Below, one piece after another: positions 6,221 through 14,625 of a DNA stretch of 19,175 bases. Each line of letters opens with the position of its first letter. Position 1 is the stretch's first letter. The translations under genes and the position numbers were made by a program. The notes below the pieces were generated by a model, which saw only the letters and a program-made list of their open reading frames with translations, searched no databases and was not told the origin of the DNA. The DNA is from an uncultured Devosia sp. (lineage in GTDB: Bacteria > Pseudomonadota > Alphaproteobacteria > Rhizobiales > Devosiaceae), in the NCBI RefSeq assembly GCF_946479885.1, contig NZ_CAMLHM010000064.1:1-19175 (forward strand), given 5' to 3'.

Positions 6221-6226
6221 TTGACA
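6221..6226 (+). promoter_or_regulatory. Candidate -35 element upstream of panB
   Basis: A perfect TTGACA lies at 6221-6226 in a locally AT-richer patch, 68 bases before the panB ATG in the divergent gap. No good -10 is seen at 16-18 bases spacing (the sequence there is close to TTCGCC), so only the -35 half is supported. Confidence 0.3.
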
Positions 6227-6294
6227 CTTGCGCTGCCGGTCCATTCGCCTAAAGAACCGACCTGCGACACACCAAGGCGATATCCGGGGCGGCC

Positions 6295-7107
6295 ATGTCC
6301 GAACACGTCAAAACCAGGCGCCTGACCACGCGGGACATCCGAGCGCTCGGCATGAGCGGCGAAAAGATCGCCATGCTGACTGCCTATGATCATGTGATGG
6401 CCACGCTGCTGGACCAGGCCGGGGTTGAGATCATCCTGGTCGGCGACAGTCTCGGCAATGTCGTGCTGGGGCATGAGACAACGCTGCCGGTGACGCTCGC
6501 CGACATGGTGCGCCACGCCGCCGCGGTCCATCGCGGCACCGAACGGGCGCTGGTGGTCTGCGACCTGCCCTTCGGCACCGCAACCGATCCGGAAACCGCC
6601 TTGCGCAGTGCCATCACGGTGCTGCAGCAGACGGGCTGCCAGGCCGTCAAGATCGAGGGTGGCGCGTCAGCGGCGCCAATCATTTCCCGCCTGGTCGAAC
6701 AGGGCATTCCGGTCATGGCCCATATCGGCCTCACGCCCCAGGCCGTGCACCAGCTGGGCGGCTATTACCGCCACGGCAAGAGTGCCGCAGCGGCCGATGA
6801 GCTGATTGCAGCAGCACAGGCGCTGCAGCAGGCAGGCGCATTCGCCATCGTGCTGGAATTCGTCGTGCCCGAACTGGCCGAGAAGATCACCCGGCTGCTC
6901 GACATACCCACCATCGGCATCGGCTCGGGCCCCGGCTGTGCTGGCCAGGTCCTGGTCATCAACGACCTGATTGGCCTCAACATCCAGCCTGTGCCCAGTT
7001 TTGCCACGCCCAAGGCCGATGTTGCCGCCATCATCCGCCAGGCGGTCGGCGAATATGTCGCCGAGGTCAAGGCGCACTCCAAGGTGAGGGAACCCAAGAT
7101 TGGCTGA
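6295..7107 (+). CDS. panB: 3-methyl-2-oxobutanoate hydroxymethyltransferase
   Basis: Predicted 270 residues, full length. The enzyme transfers a hydroxymethyl group from 5,10-methylene-THF to alpha-ketoisovalerate, giving ketopantoate, the first committed step of pantothenate synthesis in the cytosol. VGDSLGNVVLGHETTLPVT holds Asp51 and Ser52. Asp90 in VVCDLPFGT and Glu121 in VKIEGG complete the metal and substrate site, and Glu188 in IVLEFV matches the catalytic Glu of the family. IGIGSGPGCAGQVLV is the conserved late block. It opens a four-gene operon and overlaps coaX by 8 bases. A GGGGCGG run just upstream of the ATG may act in ribosome binding. Confidence 0.96.
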   Translation: MSEHVKTRRLTTRDIRALGMSGEKIAMLTAYDHVMATLLDQAGVEIILVGDSLGNVVLGHETTLPVTLADMVRHAAAVHRGTERALVVCDLPFGTATDPETALRSAITVLQQTGCQAVKIEGGASAAPIISRLVEQGIPVMAHIGLTPQAVHQLGGYYRHGKSAAAADELIAAAQALQQAGAFAIVLEFVVPELAEKITRLLDIPTIGIGSGPGCAGQVLVINDLIGLNIQPVPSFATPKADVAAIIRQAVGEYVAEVKAHSKVREPKIG

Positions 7108-7870
7108 GCATTGGCTGCTGCTTGATATCGGCAATACGCATACCGTCGCCGGGCTGTTTGCAGCGGACGGCCACCGGGTGGCCGAGATGCGGTTTCGCAC
7201 CGATCCGCAATGCACGGCCGACGAATACCGCATGCAGCTGCGCCAATTGTTCCGCGACGCCCTGGGCCAGAACGTGTGGGAGCTGGCCGACCGCGTCATT
7301 CTGTCGACCGTGGTCCCGGCTCTCGAAGCCACCGTCGCCCGCGCCTGCGGCAGCGTTCCCCTGCTGTCGATCAATGCAAGGCTGAAGCGGGATTTTGAGC
7401 TCGATCTGCCGCATCCCGAACAGCTCGGCGCCGACCGGCTCTGCAACGTCGCCGGCGCGCTGGGGCTGGTAAAGACGCCGCTGCTGATCGTCGACGCCGG
7501 AACGGCCACGACATTCTGCCTGGTCGACCAGCGCAACGCCTATATCGGCGGCGCCATCGTGCCGGGTCTCGATACCAGCTGGCGGGCCTTGCAGGCCAGG
7601 GCCGCCAAGCTGTTCTCGGTCGAGCTGATACGGCCCGCGAGCGCCGTCGGCAACACCACCGAACTGCAGATCCAGAGCGGTGTATTGCAGGGCTATGAAG
7701 CGCTGATCGAGGGCATGGCCGATCGCTTGCTGCGCGATGCAGGCTTTGCCCAGGCGACACTGATCGCCACGGGCGGCTGCACCAGGTTGATCCAGCTGTC
7801 GGACCGTTTCCGCCTCGAGCCCGACCTGACCTTGCTGGGCCTCTTCCGCTATGGGCAGCTCAATGGCTAG
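7100..7870 (+). CDS. coaX: Type III pantothenate kinase
   Basis: Predicted 256 residues, normal length for CoaX, which phosphorylates pantothenate with ATP and needs a monovalent cation. DIGNTHTVAGLF near the N-terminus is the first phosphate-binding motif of the ASKHA fold. PEQLGADRLCN is the pantothenate/dimer motif, DAGTATTFCLVD the second phosphate motif, and GGAIVPGLDTSWRAL follows as expected. The start is a TTG at 7100; the next in-frame ATG would remove the essential DIGNTHT motif, so the TTG is effectively forced. GAGGG lies about nine bases upstream inside panB. The gene overlaps panB by 8 bases and coaBC by 8 (or 20), which suggests translational coupling. Confidence 0.95.
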   Translation: MAEHWLLLDIGNTHTVAGLFAADGHRVAEMRFRTDPQCTADEYRMQLRQLFRDALGQNVWELADRVILSTVVPALEATVARACGSVPLLSINARLKRDFELDLPHPEQLGADRLCNVAGALGLVKTPLLIVDAGTATTFCLVDQRNAYIGGAIVPGLDTSWRALQARAAKLFSVELIRPASAVGNTTELQIQSGVLQGYEALIEGMADRLLRDAGFAQATLIATGGCTRLIQLSDRFRLEPDLTLLGLFRYGQLNG

Positions 7871-9074
7871 CAATATCCTCATCGCCGTGACCGGCAGCAT
7901 CTCGGCCTACAAGATTGCCGACGTGGTTTCCGAACTGGGTAAGCGCGGCCACCAGGTGCAATGCATCCTGACGGAAAGCGCGGCGCAGTTCGTGACGCCG
8001 CTGATGCTGGAAACGCTGAGCGGCCGCCCGGTGAAGTCGGCCTTGTTCGGGCCCGGCCTATCGGGTACCGAACATATCGACCTCGCGCGCTGGGCCGATA
8101 TCTTCGTGGTGGCGCCCGCCACCGCCAATGTGCTGGCCAAACTGGCGCTGGGGCTTGCCGACGATCTGTTGACCACCGTCGCGCTCGCCACCAAGGCCCC
8201 GCTATTGATCGCTCCGGCCATGAACACCGCCATGTGGGAACACCAGGCCACCCAGCAGAATCTGCGGACGCTTGTCGATCGCGGCGCCGGCGTGATCGAT
8301 CCCGCCGCGGGGACGCTGGCTTGCGGCGAGGTCGGTGTCGGCAAGCTGGCGCCGGTCCCCGCCATTGTCGCGGCGATCGAGGCCGCGCTGGTGGTGCCCA
8401 CCCAGGACCTGGCCGGAACAACGGTGCTGATCACGGCCGGGCCGACCACCAGCCCCATCGATGCGGTGCGATACATCACCAATCACTCGACCGGCCGCAT
8501 GGGTGCAGCCATGGCCGAGGAGGCGCTGCGCCGTGGCGCGGCGGTGCGCTATGTGCTGGGCGTGGACAAGGGCGTGGTTCGCCCCATGCCGCCCGGCGGC
8601 AGTGCCGACCGCCTGCAACTGGTCGAAGTCCGAACGGCGGAGGAGATGGCCGCGGCGGCGCTCCAATTCCTGCCCGAAACCGACGGCGTCATCGCGACGG
8701 CGGCGGTGCTCGACTATCGCGTCGCCCAGTCGGCGACCGGCAAGCTGAAGCGGAGCACCGCGGCGAGCTCCCTCGACATGGTGCCATCCGTCGACGTGCT
8801 GGCATCGCTCCGCGCTGCGGCGACGACCCAGTGGTTCCTCGGATTTGCCGCTGAAACCGACAATGTCGAAGCCAATGGCCGCGGCAAGCTCGAGAGCAAG
8901 GGCCTCGACTTCCTGTTCGCCAATCCCGTGGCGCGGGTCGGCGAAACCAGCCAGACCGGCTTTTCGGTGCCAACCAATGCCGGCACGCTTCTGCGGCGCG
9001 GTGGCGAGCCGGTGAGCCTGCCGGTCATGAGCAAGACAGAACTGGCCAGGCGCCTGTGGGATTTGATCATATGA
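7863..9074 (+). CDS. coaBC: Bifunctional phosphopantothenoylcysteine decarboxylase / phosphopantothenate-cysteine ligase
   Basis: Predicted 403 residues from ATG 7863; an in-frame ATG at 7851 adds four residues, and neither has a strong Shine-Dalgarno. The first start gives an 8-base overlap with coaX, the same as at the panB/coaX junction. The N-terminal flavoprotein half (CoaC) has GSISAYK, the catalytic-His region EHIDLARWAD, PAMNTAMWEHQATQQN and ACGEVGVGKL. The C-terminal half (CoaB) has ITAGPTTSPIDAVRYITN, STGRMG, ATAAVLDY and KLKR, matching the ligase with its conserved Lys segment. It converts 4'-phosphopantothenate to 4'-phosphopantetheine with CTP and cysteine. The stop overlaps the panC start as ATGA. 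Confidence 0.96.
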   Translation: MASNILIAVTGSISAYKIADVVSELGKRGHQVQCILTESAAQFVTPLMLETLSGRPVKSALFGPGLSGTEHIDLARWADIFVVAPATANVLAKLALGLADDLLTTVALATKAPLLIAPAMNTAMWEHQATQQNLRTLVDRGAGVIDPAAGTLACGEVGVGKLAPVPAIVAAIEAALVVPTQDLAGTTVLITAGPTTSPIDAVRYITNHSTGRMGAAMAEEALRRGAAVRYVLGVDKGVVRPMPPGGSADRLQLVEVRTAEEMAAAALQFLPETDGVIATAAVLDYRVAQSATGKLKRSTAASSLDMVPSVDVLASLRAAATTQWFLGFAAETDNVEANGRGKLESKGLDFLFANPVARVGETSQTGFSVPTNAGTLLRRGGEPVSLPVMSKTELARRLWDLII

Positions 9075-9922
9075 CGATAGTGCTGCGGACCGTGGCCGAT
9101 GTCAGGGCCTGGCGACGCGCTTTGCCGCCGACAGCGACACTCGGCTTCGTGCCGACGATGGGCGCGCTCCACGCGGGCCATATTAGCCTGATGGAACTGG
9201 CCAGGACCCGGTCGACGGCGACGATTGCCAGCATCTTCGTTAACCCGCTGCAGTTCGGACCCAACGAAGACCTGGCGAAATATCCGCGGCCGATCGAGAA
9301 GGATCTGGCGCTGCTGGAAGCCGCCGGGGTCGATGCGGCCTTTGTCCCCGCCGTCGCCGAGCTCTACCCCGAAGGGGCCTCGACCTTCGTGGTGGAAGAA
9401 ACCGTATCCGGCCCGCTCTGCGGGGCGCTGCGGCCGGGCCATTTCCGTGGCGTGACCACCGTAGTGCTCAAGCTGTTCAACATCGTGCAACCCGACCTGG
9501 CGTTCTTTGGGCAAAAGGATGCCCAGCAATGCGCCGTCATCGAGCGGATGGTGCGCGACCTGTCCGTCCCGGTCGAGATCGTGCGCGGCCCCATCATCCG
9601 CGAGGCGGATGGCCTGGCGCTGAGTTCACGCAATATCTACCTCGGCGTCGAAGACCGCGCCGTGGCCCCGCTGATCCATCAGAGCCTCCAGGCGGCCAGG
9701 GCCGCCTTCGATGCCGGCGAGCGGGACGCCCATGCGCTCGCTGCCATCGGACAACAGGTATTGGCGCGCGAACCCCGCTTCCGCACGCAATATTGGGAAG
9801 TTCGCGGCGCCGAAGGCCTCGAGGTCATCGACACCGTTCCCGCAGGAGGCGCCCTGCTGGCAGTGGCTGCCTATCTGGGAACGACCAGGCTCATCGACAA
9901 CATCGTCCTGCCGGCAAACTAG
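9071..9922 (+). CDS. panC: Pantothenate synthetase (pantoate-beta-alanine ligase)
   Basis: Predicted 283 residues, the usual family length. PanC adenylates pantoate with ATP and joins it to beta-alanine. PTMGALHAGH (His34 and His37) is the HIGH-like nucleotide-binding motif; FVNPLQFGPNEDLAKYPR, FGQKDAQQ and the KMSKS-like LSSRNIYL (SSRN 185-188) are all present. The ATG at 9071 overlaps the coaBC stop in ATGA and is preferred over an in-frame GTG at 9056. It is the last gene of the operon and converges on gpt across a 42-base gap. That gap holds only a weak GGCG/CGCC hairpin and no convincing terminator. Confidence 0.96.
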   Translation: MTIVLRTVADVRAWRRALPPTATLGFVPTMGALHAGHISLMELARTRSTATIASIFVNPLQFGPNEDLAKYPRPIEKDLALLEAAGVDAAFVPAVAELYPEGASTFVVEETVSGPLCGALRPGHFRGVTTVVLKLFNIVQPDLAFFGQKDAQQCAVIERMVRDLSVPVEIVRGPIIREADGLALSSRNIYLGVEDRAVAPLIHQSLQAARAAFDAGERDAHALAAIGQQVLAREPRFRTQYWEVRGAEGLEVIDTVPAGGALLAVAAYLGTTRLIDNIVLPAN

Positions 9923-9964
9923 AGTCACCGGCGCTAATAACGCCCCGCCGCGGACGTCGCTGGT

Positions 9965-10462
9965 TCAGTCCGTCCCGCCGCTGATCGGCGCCACATAGGC
10001 CACGTCCAGGTCCCACGGGAAGAAAATCCAGGTGTCCTGGCTGACTTCGGTGATGAACGTATCCACCAGGTCCCGCCCCTTGGGCTTGGCATAGACCGTG
10101 GCGAAATGTGCGCCGGGGAGCATTTCGCGGACCACGCGGGCGGTGGAGCCGGTATCGACCAGGTCATCCACGATCAGGATCTTGCCGCCCTTCTTGGCGA
10201 TATCGAGCACCAGCTGGCTGATGGGCTTGAGCACCTGGATGCCACCCTGGTTCTGGTGGTCATAGCTCTTGACCGCAACCGTCTCGACCGTGCGGATATT
10301 GAGCTCGCGCGCCACGATCGCCGCCGGCACCAGGCCGCCGCGGGCGATGGCGACCACGGCGTCGAAGGTGCCCATGCCGGCCAGCCGCCAGGCCAGGGCC
10401 CGGCTATCGCGATGGAACTGATCCCAGGTGACGGGAAAAGACTTCTGGTTCTGGTTGCTCAA
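9965..10462 (-). CDS. gpt: Xanthine-guanine phosphoribosyltransferase
   Basis: Predicted 165 residues. It aligns by eye with E. coli Gpt: [45 protein letters not shown], the PRPP-binding [13 protein letters not shown] (95-107) and the C-terminal [21 protein letters not shown]. The enzyme salvages guanine and xanthine to their nucleotides using PRPP. The start is read as TTG at 10462 because AAGGAG lies exactly six bases upstream and because this gives the family's N-terminus. An in-frame ATG at 10525 would precede the likely promoter and has no family similarity. The gene stands alone on the minus strand, downstream of a repeat-bearing gap. Confidence 0.94.
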   Translation of the reverse strand: MSNQNQKSFPVTWDQFHRDSRALAWRLAGMGTFDAVVAIARGGLVPAAIVARELNIRTVETVAVKSYDHQNQGGIQVLKPISQLVLDIAKKGGKILIVDDLVDTGSTARVVREMLPGAHFATVYAKPKGRDLVDTFITEVSQDTWIFFPWDLDVAYVAPISGGTD

Positions 10463-10468
10463 GATCGG

Positions 10469-10474
10469 CTCCTT
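10469..10474 (-). promoter_or_regulatory. Ribosome binding site that fixes the gpt TTG start
   Basis: AAGGAG at 10474-10469 on the minus strand is followed by the six-base spacer CCGATC and then TTG at 10462. This is the best Shine-Dalgarno in the region and decides the gpt start in favour of the TTG over the upstream ATG. Confidence 0.8.
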
Positions 10475-10516
10475 CGCCGGCGCTGCCCCGCGCCGCGGGA
10501 AATTTGGAAGGCTCGT

Positions 10517-10545
10517 GCTTAGCAAACCCGAGGGTCCGCGCCAAT
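10517..10545 (-). promoter_or_regulatory. Candidate housekeeping promoter for gpt
   Basis: TTGGCGC (10545-10539) and GCTAAGCA (10524-10517) are separated by 14 bases on the minus strand. They closely resemble the Caulobacter-type pattern TTGACGS-N10/14-GCTANAWC. Transcription would start near 10511, about 49 bases before the TTG start. The in-frame ATG at 10525 would lie upstream of the transcript, in line with the TTG assignment. Confidence 0.45.
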
Positions 10546-10619
10546 GAGCCGCCGCTGACTTTTCGGCGCTTTTCTTCCCGCTCGTAGAGCAGCGTTCACC
10601 GAGCGATGGGCTCTGCGTT

Positions 10620-10681
10620 ACCCCTCTCCCCTTGCGGGAGAGGGTGGATTTCTGCGTTCAGCAGAAATCCGGGTGAGGGGT
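10620..10681. repeat. Palindromic intergenic repeat, long unit (three-way cruciform)
   Basis: An outer stem ACCCCTC (10620-10626) / GAGGGGT (10675-10681) encloses two hairpins. The first is CTCTCCC (10624-10630) / GGGAGAG (10636-10642); the second is a perfect 10-bp stem GGATTTCTGC (10646-10655) / GCAGAAATCC (10661-10670) with a 5-nt loop. The outer and first inner stems share bases 10624-10626 and would compete. The CCCCTCTCCC...GGGTGAGGGG style is that of the short palindromic repeats scattered between genes in many Hyphomicrobiales. It lies in the 320-base gap between the cinA-like gene and gpt, which otherwise holds only the gpt promoter. Confidence 0.75.
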
Positions 10682-10710
10682 GGGGGCACAATAGCTCACC
10701 ATAGTGCCAT

Positions 10711-10757
10711 CCCCCTCATCCGCCCTTCCGGCACCTTCTCCCGCGAGGGGAGAAGGG
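10711..10757. repeat. Palindromic intergenic repeat, short inverted unit
   Basis: CCCCCTCATCCGCCC followed by a 9-bp hairpin, CCTTCTCCC (10734-10742) / GGGAGAAGG (10748-10756), with a 5-nt loop. Read in reverse complement it resembles the first arm of the unit at 10620-10681, so the two form an inverted pair separated by about 29 bases. The middle hairpin of the long unit is missing or reduced to GCCCTTCCGGC here. Confidence 0.65.
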
Positions 10758-10782
10758 AAAAGCCGCGGTCGACGAGGGTAGT

Positions 10783-11556
10783 CTAATAGGCTTCCTCGTC
10801 CGGCATTTCGAGATTGGCCCTGCGGTGCGCCTCACGCACCATCTCGCGCACCTTGCCAGCCGCCTCATCGAGGCGAGCTGCATCGGCCGAGCGCAGCACC
10901 AGCTCGGTCATGATCCGATCGTGCCCCATCTGCGGATAGGAGCCCATCTTCACATCCGGATACTGTTCCTGCAGCGCCCCCAGCGGACCACCAAGGGTCC
11001 CCTCGCCCACCGCCGCCCGGATGGCGACCGACAGCACCTTCTTGCCCGCCTTGAGCGTGGGCAGGATGGCTTCGAGCATGGCGCGCATGATGATGGGCAC
11101 ACCAGCCATCACATGCACATTGCCGATGCGGAAGCCGGGCGCGGCACTGACCGAATTGACGATCAGCGAGGCGCCTTCGGGGATACGCGCCATGCGCAGC
11201 CGGGCTTCGTTGACCTCGGTGCCGGTCTCCTTCCAGCGCGCTTCGAGCATGGCCCGCGCTTCCGGATTGATCGGCAATGCCACGCCGAACGCCTTGGCGA
11301 TGGCATCGGCGGTGATGTCGTCATGCGTCGGCCCGATCCCTCCGGTGGTGAACACGTAGGTATAGCGGGCCCGCAGTGCATTGACGGCCTCGATGATGTC
11401 GTCGGTCTCGTCGCTGACCACCCGCACTTCCCTCAGGTCGATGCCCAGATCCGTGCAGAAGTCGGCGGTGGCGCCGATATTGACGTCCTTGGTACGCCCC
11501 GAGAGGATTTCGTCGCCAATGACCAGAAGACCGGCCGTAACACTATCTGCAGACAT
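10783..11556 (-). CDS. CinA-like N-terminal domain protein (competence/damage-inducible protein A, MoCF-biosynthesis fold)
   Basis: Predicted 257 residues from ATG 11556 (MSADSVTAGLLVIGDEIL). The frame extends upstream to 11637 without family similarity. LLVIGDEILSGRTKDVN and TTGGIGPTHDDITADAIAKAFG (71-90) are the signatures of the MoaB/MogA-like fold of CinA N-terminal domains, and APGFRIGNVHVMAGVP is also typical. The C-terminal nicotinamide-nucleotide amidase domain of full CinA is absent, so this is the stand-alone form. Relatives hydrolyse ADP-ribose or related pyrophosphates or resemble molybdopterin-binding proteins; the activity here is not established. It diverges from map across a 127-base gap. 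Confidence 0.88.
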   Translation of the reverse strand: MSADSVTAGLLVIGDEILSGRTKDVNIGATADFCTDLGIDLREVRVVSDETDDIIEAVNALRARYTYVFTTGGIGPTHDDITADAIAKAFGVALPINPEARAMLEARWKETGTEVNEARLRMARIPEGASLIVNSVSAAPGFRIGNVHVMAGVPIIMRAMLEAILPTLKAGKKVLSVAIRAAVGEGTLGGPLGALQEQYPDVKMGSYPQMGHDRIMTELVLRSADAARLDEAAGKVREMVREAHRRANLEMPDEEAY

Positions 11557-11683
11557 GAATGGATTCCGTGGCTTGCTGTTTGCCAGCAATGAACCCGGCG
11601 CGATATCGGCGTCAAGCGAGCGCAGCGCCCTTCCCATCGCGTGGCCGAGGGACTAATTTGTCAGAACTGCCCCGGAGTCCTGC

Positions 11684-12517
11684 ATGATCACCTTCGTCGA
11701 CGCCCCCGCCAAAGCCCGCCGCACGCCCGGCGTCATTCCGCTGCATGGCAGCGCGGGCTTCGAAGGCATGCGCAAGGCCGGGGCGCTGACCGCGCAGGCG
11801 CTCGATATCCTCACCGAATTCGTCGAGCCCGGCGTGCCCACCGCTACCATCGACAAGATCGCCTATGAGTTTGCCCGCGACAATGGCGCCGTGCCGGCGA
11901 CCATTTTCTACAAGGGCTATCGGCATTCGCTCTGCACCTCGATCAACCACGTCGTCTGCCACGGCATTCCCGACGAACGCCCGCTGCGCGACGGCGATAT
12001 CGTCAATATCGACCTCACTTTGGTGGTCGATGGCTGGCACGGCGATTCGAGCCGCATGTATCCGGTGGGTGAGATTTCGCGGAAGGCCGAGCGGCTGATC
12101 GAAATCACCTATGCCGGGCTCGAAGCGGGCATCGCCGCCGCCAGGCCCGGCAACACCACCGGCGATATCGGCGCCGCCATTCAGGCCGTCGCCGAAGCCG
12201 AGCGCATGAGCGTGGTGCGCGATTTCGTCGGCCATGGGCTGGGCAAGCTCTTCCACGACGAGCCCAACATCATGCATTTCGGCACCCCGGGCACCGGCGT
12301 ACCGCTCAAGCCCGGCATGATCTTCACCATCGAGCCGATGATCAATCTGGGCCGCCCGCATGTGAAGATCCTCTCCGATGGCTGGACTGCCGTGACGCGT
12401 GACCGCACGCTGTCGGCCCAGTGCGAACACTCCATCGGCATCACCGAGACTGGTTGCGAGATCTTCACGCTCTCGCCGGCAGGCCTCTTCAACCCCATGG
12501 CACCGCAGGCGAACTGA
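11684..12517 (+). CDS. map: Type I methionine aminopeptidase
   Basis: Predicted 277 residues. It removes the initiator Met from nascent proteins in the cytosol. All five metal ligands are visible: Asp110 (VNIDLT), Asp121 (HGDSS), His184 (GHGLG), Glu217 (TIEPM) and Glu248 (CEHS), together with the [10 protein letters not shown] block. The N-terminus is about 25 residues longer than E. coli MAP. GGAG lies six bases before the ATG. A weak promoter-like pair (TTGCCA at 11580, TATCGG at 11604) sits in the divergent gap. Its stop overlaps the radC start as TGATG, so the two are likely coupled. Confidence 0.95.
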   Translation: MITFVDAPAKARRTPGVIPLHGSAGFEGMRKAGALTAQALDILTEFVEPGVPTATIDKIAYEFARDNGAVPATIFYKGYRHSLCTSINHVVCHGIPDERPLRDGDIVNIDLTLVVDGWHGDSSRMYPVGEISRKAERLIEITYAGLEAGIAAARPGNTTGDIGAAIQAVAEAERMSVVRDFVGHGLGKLFHDEPNIMHFGTPGTGVPLKPGMIFTIEPMINLGRPHVKILSDGWTAVTRDRTLSAQCEHSIGITETGCEIFTLSPAGLFNPMAPQAN

Positions 12518-13278
12518 TGAGCGAGCGGCCCGACGAACTCGCCGAGGCCCCCTTCCCGGCCCCCTCACCCGGGGACGGTAGCCGTACTGGCCATCGCCCC
12601 GACGCGGACGACCATGCCGGCCACCGCCAGCGCGTGCGCGAGCGCTTCCTCAAGGTCGGCGGCGATGCGCTCGAGGATTACGAGCTGCTCGAACTGGCTC
12701 TCCAACTGGTCATCCCGCGCAAGGACACCAAGGGCCTCGCCAAGACCCTGCTGCGCGAATTCGGCTCGTTCTCCGGCGTATTCAATGCCAGCGAGGCCCG
12801 CCTCGGCAACATCAAGGGCCTGGGCGAAACCAGCATTGCCCATATCAAGGTCATCCAGGCCGTGGCAGCTCGCTTTGGGCGCGATCGCATCGACGCCGAG
12901 CAGCCGATCCTCTCGTCCTGGTCGCAACTGATCGATTATTGCCGCAGCCAGATGGCGTTCCAGTCCATCGAGCAGTTTCGCATCCTGTTCCTCGACAAGA
13001 AGAACCGGCTCATCGCCGACGAGGTGCAGCAGACCGGCACGGTGGATCACACCCCGGTCTATCCGCGCGAAGTCATCAAGCGCTCGCTCGAGCTGTCCGC
13101 CACCGCGCTGATCCTGGTGCACAATCACCCGTCGGGGGATCCCTCCCCCTCATCGGCCGATGTGCGGATGACGCGGGAAATCACCGACATCGCCAAGCCG
13201 CTCGGCATCACCCTGCATGATCACATCATCATCGGGAAATCCGGCCACGCCTCGCTGCGTGGCCTCAAGCTACTCTGA
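12517..13278 (+). CDS. radC: RadC family JAB/MPN-domain protein
   Basis: Predicted 253 residues. A variable Pro- and His-rich N-terminus (1-35) is followed by a helix-hairpin-helix-like region ([14 protein letters not shown], 94-107) and a C-terminal MPN(+)/JAMM domain. The JAMM zinc motif is complete: His202, His204, Ser212 and Asp215 in [14 protein letters not shown], with Glu169 upstream. RadC was once linked to DNA repair, but its function remains unclear; the domain resembles metallo-isopeptidases and metallo-nucleases. The ATG at 12517 overlaps the map stop by one base (TGATG). The 3' end overlaps the convergent acetyltransferase gene by 9 bases. Confidence 0.93.
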   Translation: MSERPDELAEAPFPAPSPGDGSRTGHRPDADDHAGHRQRVRERFLKVGGDALEDYELLELALQLVIPRKDTKGLAKTLLREFGSFSGVFNASEARLGNIKGLGETSIAHIKVIQAVAARFGRDRIDAEQPILSSWSQLIDYCRSQMAFQSIEQFRILFLDKKNRLIADEVQQTGTVDHTPVYPREVIKRSLELSATALILVHNHPSGDPSPSSADVRMTREITDIAKPLGITLHDHIIIGKSGHASLRGLKLL

Positions 13279-14508
13279 TTTTTCCGCCGGCGCAGGCGCC
13301 GCGGTTCCGCTCACCCGGTCGAACAGCTGGCGCACGCTGCGCACCGCCGCCTTGAGCTGCGGATTGGCCTTGATGGCGGCGCGCGTCCGCTGGAACAGCA
13401 TATGCGCCTGCACGATCACTGCGCCCTGCGGCGTCAGCCCGATATAGTGCTGGCGCAACGGCGCCTGCACATTGCACCAGTGGCGCTTCTCGTCGGTAAA
13501 GCCGCTGCCCATGTCGAAGCTGCGCATGCCCTGGTCGAACACGCTCTGCATCACCCGCAGCAGGCATTGCTTGCCCGGCGAGCCGCCTTGGATGGCCGGA
13601 TCGTCGCTCATCGAGGAGATCAGGCAGAACATCCGGGCGCCATGGACGATATTGTAGCGCACCGCGACAATGTCGCCATTGAGCCGCAGCACATGCAGCC
13701 GCACATCGACGCCCGACCCGGCCTTGGCCAGGTCGTGATAGAAGCCGATCAGCCGGTCATGCACGAATGTGTCTCTGATACCCATGGCCTTGAAGCGGGC
13801 CGAGCGCTGGGTGAACATGGTGTCGATGGCGACGGCCGTGTCGGCGCCATTGCGCACTTCCTCGAAACCCACCTCGCCCATGGCGGCGAGCCGGTCACCC
13901 TGCTGGCGATCGTGCTTGCGGCGGGATTTGCTGCGCTGCAGCCGGTCACATTCCTCCCAGCTCGAATATTCCGAACGATAGAGCGTCTCGACGGCGAGGG
14001 TCGAGCCCAGCTCATCGAACAGACCGGCATGCCCACCCACCTCGACGGGGATGGACCGCAGGTAAACCACATCCGCGCCGGTGAGTTGGCCCGTCATCGC
14101 CGACCACAGCCGGCGGCGGCCTTCGGCGCCAAGCGCGGCAAGCCGGTCGTAATCGGCAATCGGCGCATAGCAGCCGGCATTGGCGCCCGGGAACCAGGTG
14201 AAGACCGGCAGGCCATGCACGCGCTTGCGATGCAGCGGCAGCAAAGCCACCGCCTGCCCGTCGATCCGGCCGACGACATAGCGCTGGTCGGCCTGCGGCA
14301 CCTTGCGGTCCGCCACCCACAGCCGAATGAAATCATAGCCCTGGCCGGGCGATTCGATGCTGGCAGACGTCAGCTCGCGCCACACCGCCTCGACATCCTC
14401 GATGCGGTCGGCGACCTCCACGGCAATCTCGCCGCGCGCGACGATCGGCGCGGCAGCGCTGCGAAGGCCCGTTTCAAGAGCTGCGTCGGCGGTGTTGATT
14501 GTAAGCAT
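13270..14508 (-). CDS. GNAT-family acetyltransferase, CelD/BcsL (FemAB-like) type
   Basis: Predicted 412 residues from ATG 14508; a GTG three codons upstream at 14517 is an alternative without a Shine-Dalgarno. The N-terminal part, with VEAVWREL, resembles the opening of CelD-type proteins. The C-terminal acetyltransferase (Acetyltransf_6) domain spans roughly residues 185-350: [42 protein letters not shown] and [14 protein letters not shown]. Such proteins are often tied to cellulose or other exopolysaccharide modification, but no polysaccharide genes lie nearby, so the substrate is unknown. No signal peptide or membrane segment is seen. It is downstream of ccdA on the same strand across a gap of about 117 bases and converges on radC. 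Confidence 0.85.
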   Translation of the reverse strand: MLTINTADAALETGLRSAAAPIVARGEIAVEVADRIEDVEAVWRELTSASIESPGQGYDFIRLWVADRKVPQADQRYVVGRIDGQAVALLPLHRKRVHGLPVFTWFPGANAGCYAPIADYDRLAALGAEGRRRLWSAMTGQLTGADVVYLRSIPVEVGGHAGLFDELGSTLAVETLYRSEYSSWEECDRLQRSKSRRKHDRQQGDRLAAMGEVGFEEVRNGADTAVAIDTMFTQRSARFKAMGIRDTFVHDRLIGFYHDLAKAGSGVDVRLHVLRLNGDIVAVRYNIVHGARMFCLISSMSDDPAIQGGSPGKQCLLRVMQSVFDQGMRSFDMGSGFTDEKRHWCNVQAPLRQHYIGLTPQGAVIVQAHMLFQRTRAAIKANPQLKAAVRSVRQLFDRVSGTAAPAPAEKSE

Positions 14509-14625
14509 GGACCCCACTCATGTCGGGTCGCACTCTGCCCCGCCGGGGTAAACCAGTGTTGAACTTTGACGCTGCAAAGCCACCAGAGGCCGGAAACTTG
14601 GCAGAGGGTTAAGCCGGGCTTACCG

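Noticed and set aside
9923..9964. Possible terminator between panC and gpt (GGCG...CGCC).
   Set aside because: The stem is only four bases and there is no U tract on either strand.
13402..14562. Long plus-strand open frame of 386 codons opposite the acetyltransferase gene.
   Set aside because: It mirrors a well-supported minus-strand gene; its composition (His-, Ala- and Arg-rich, no motif) is that of a high-GC antisense shadow.
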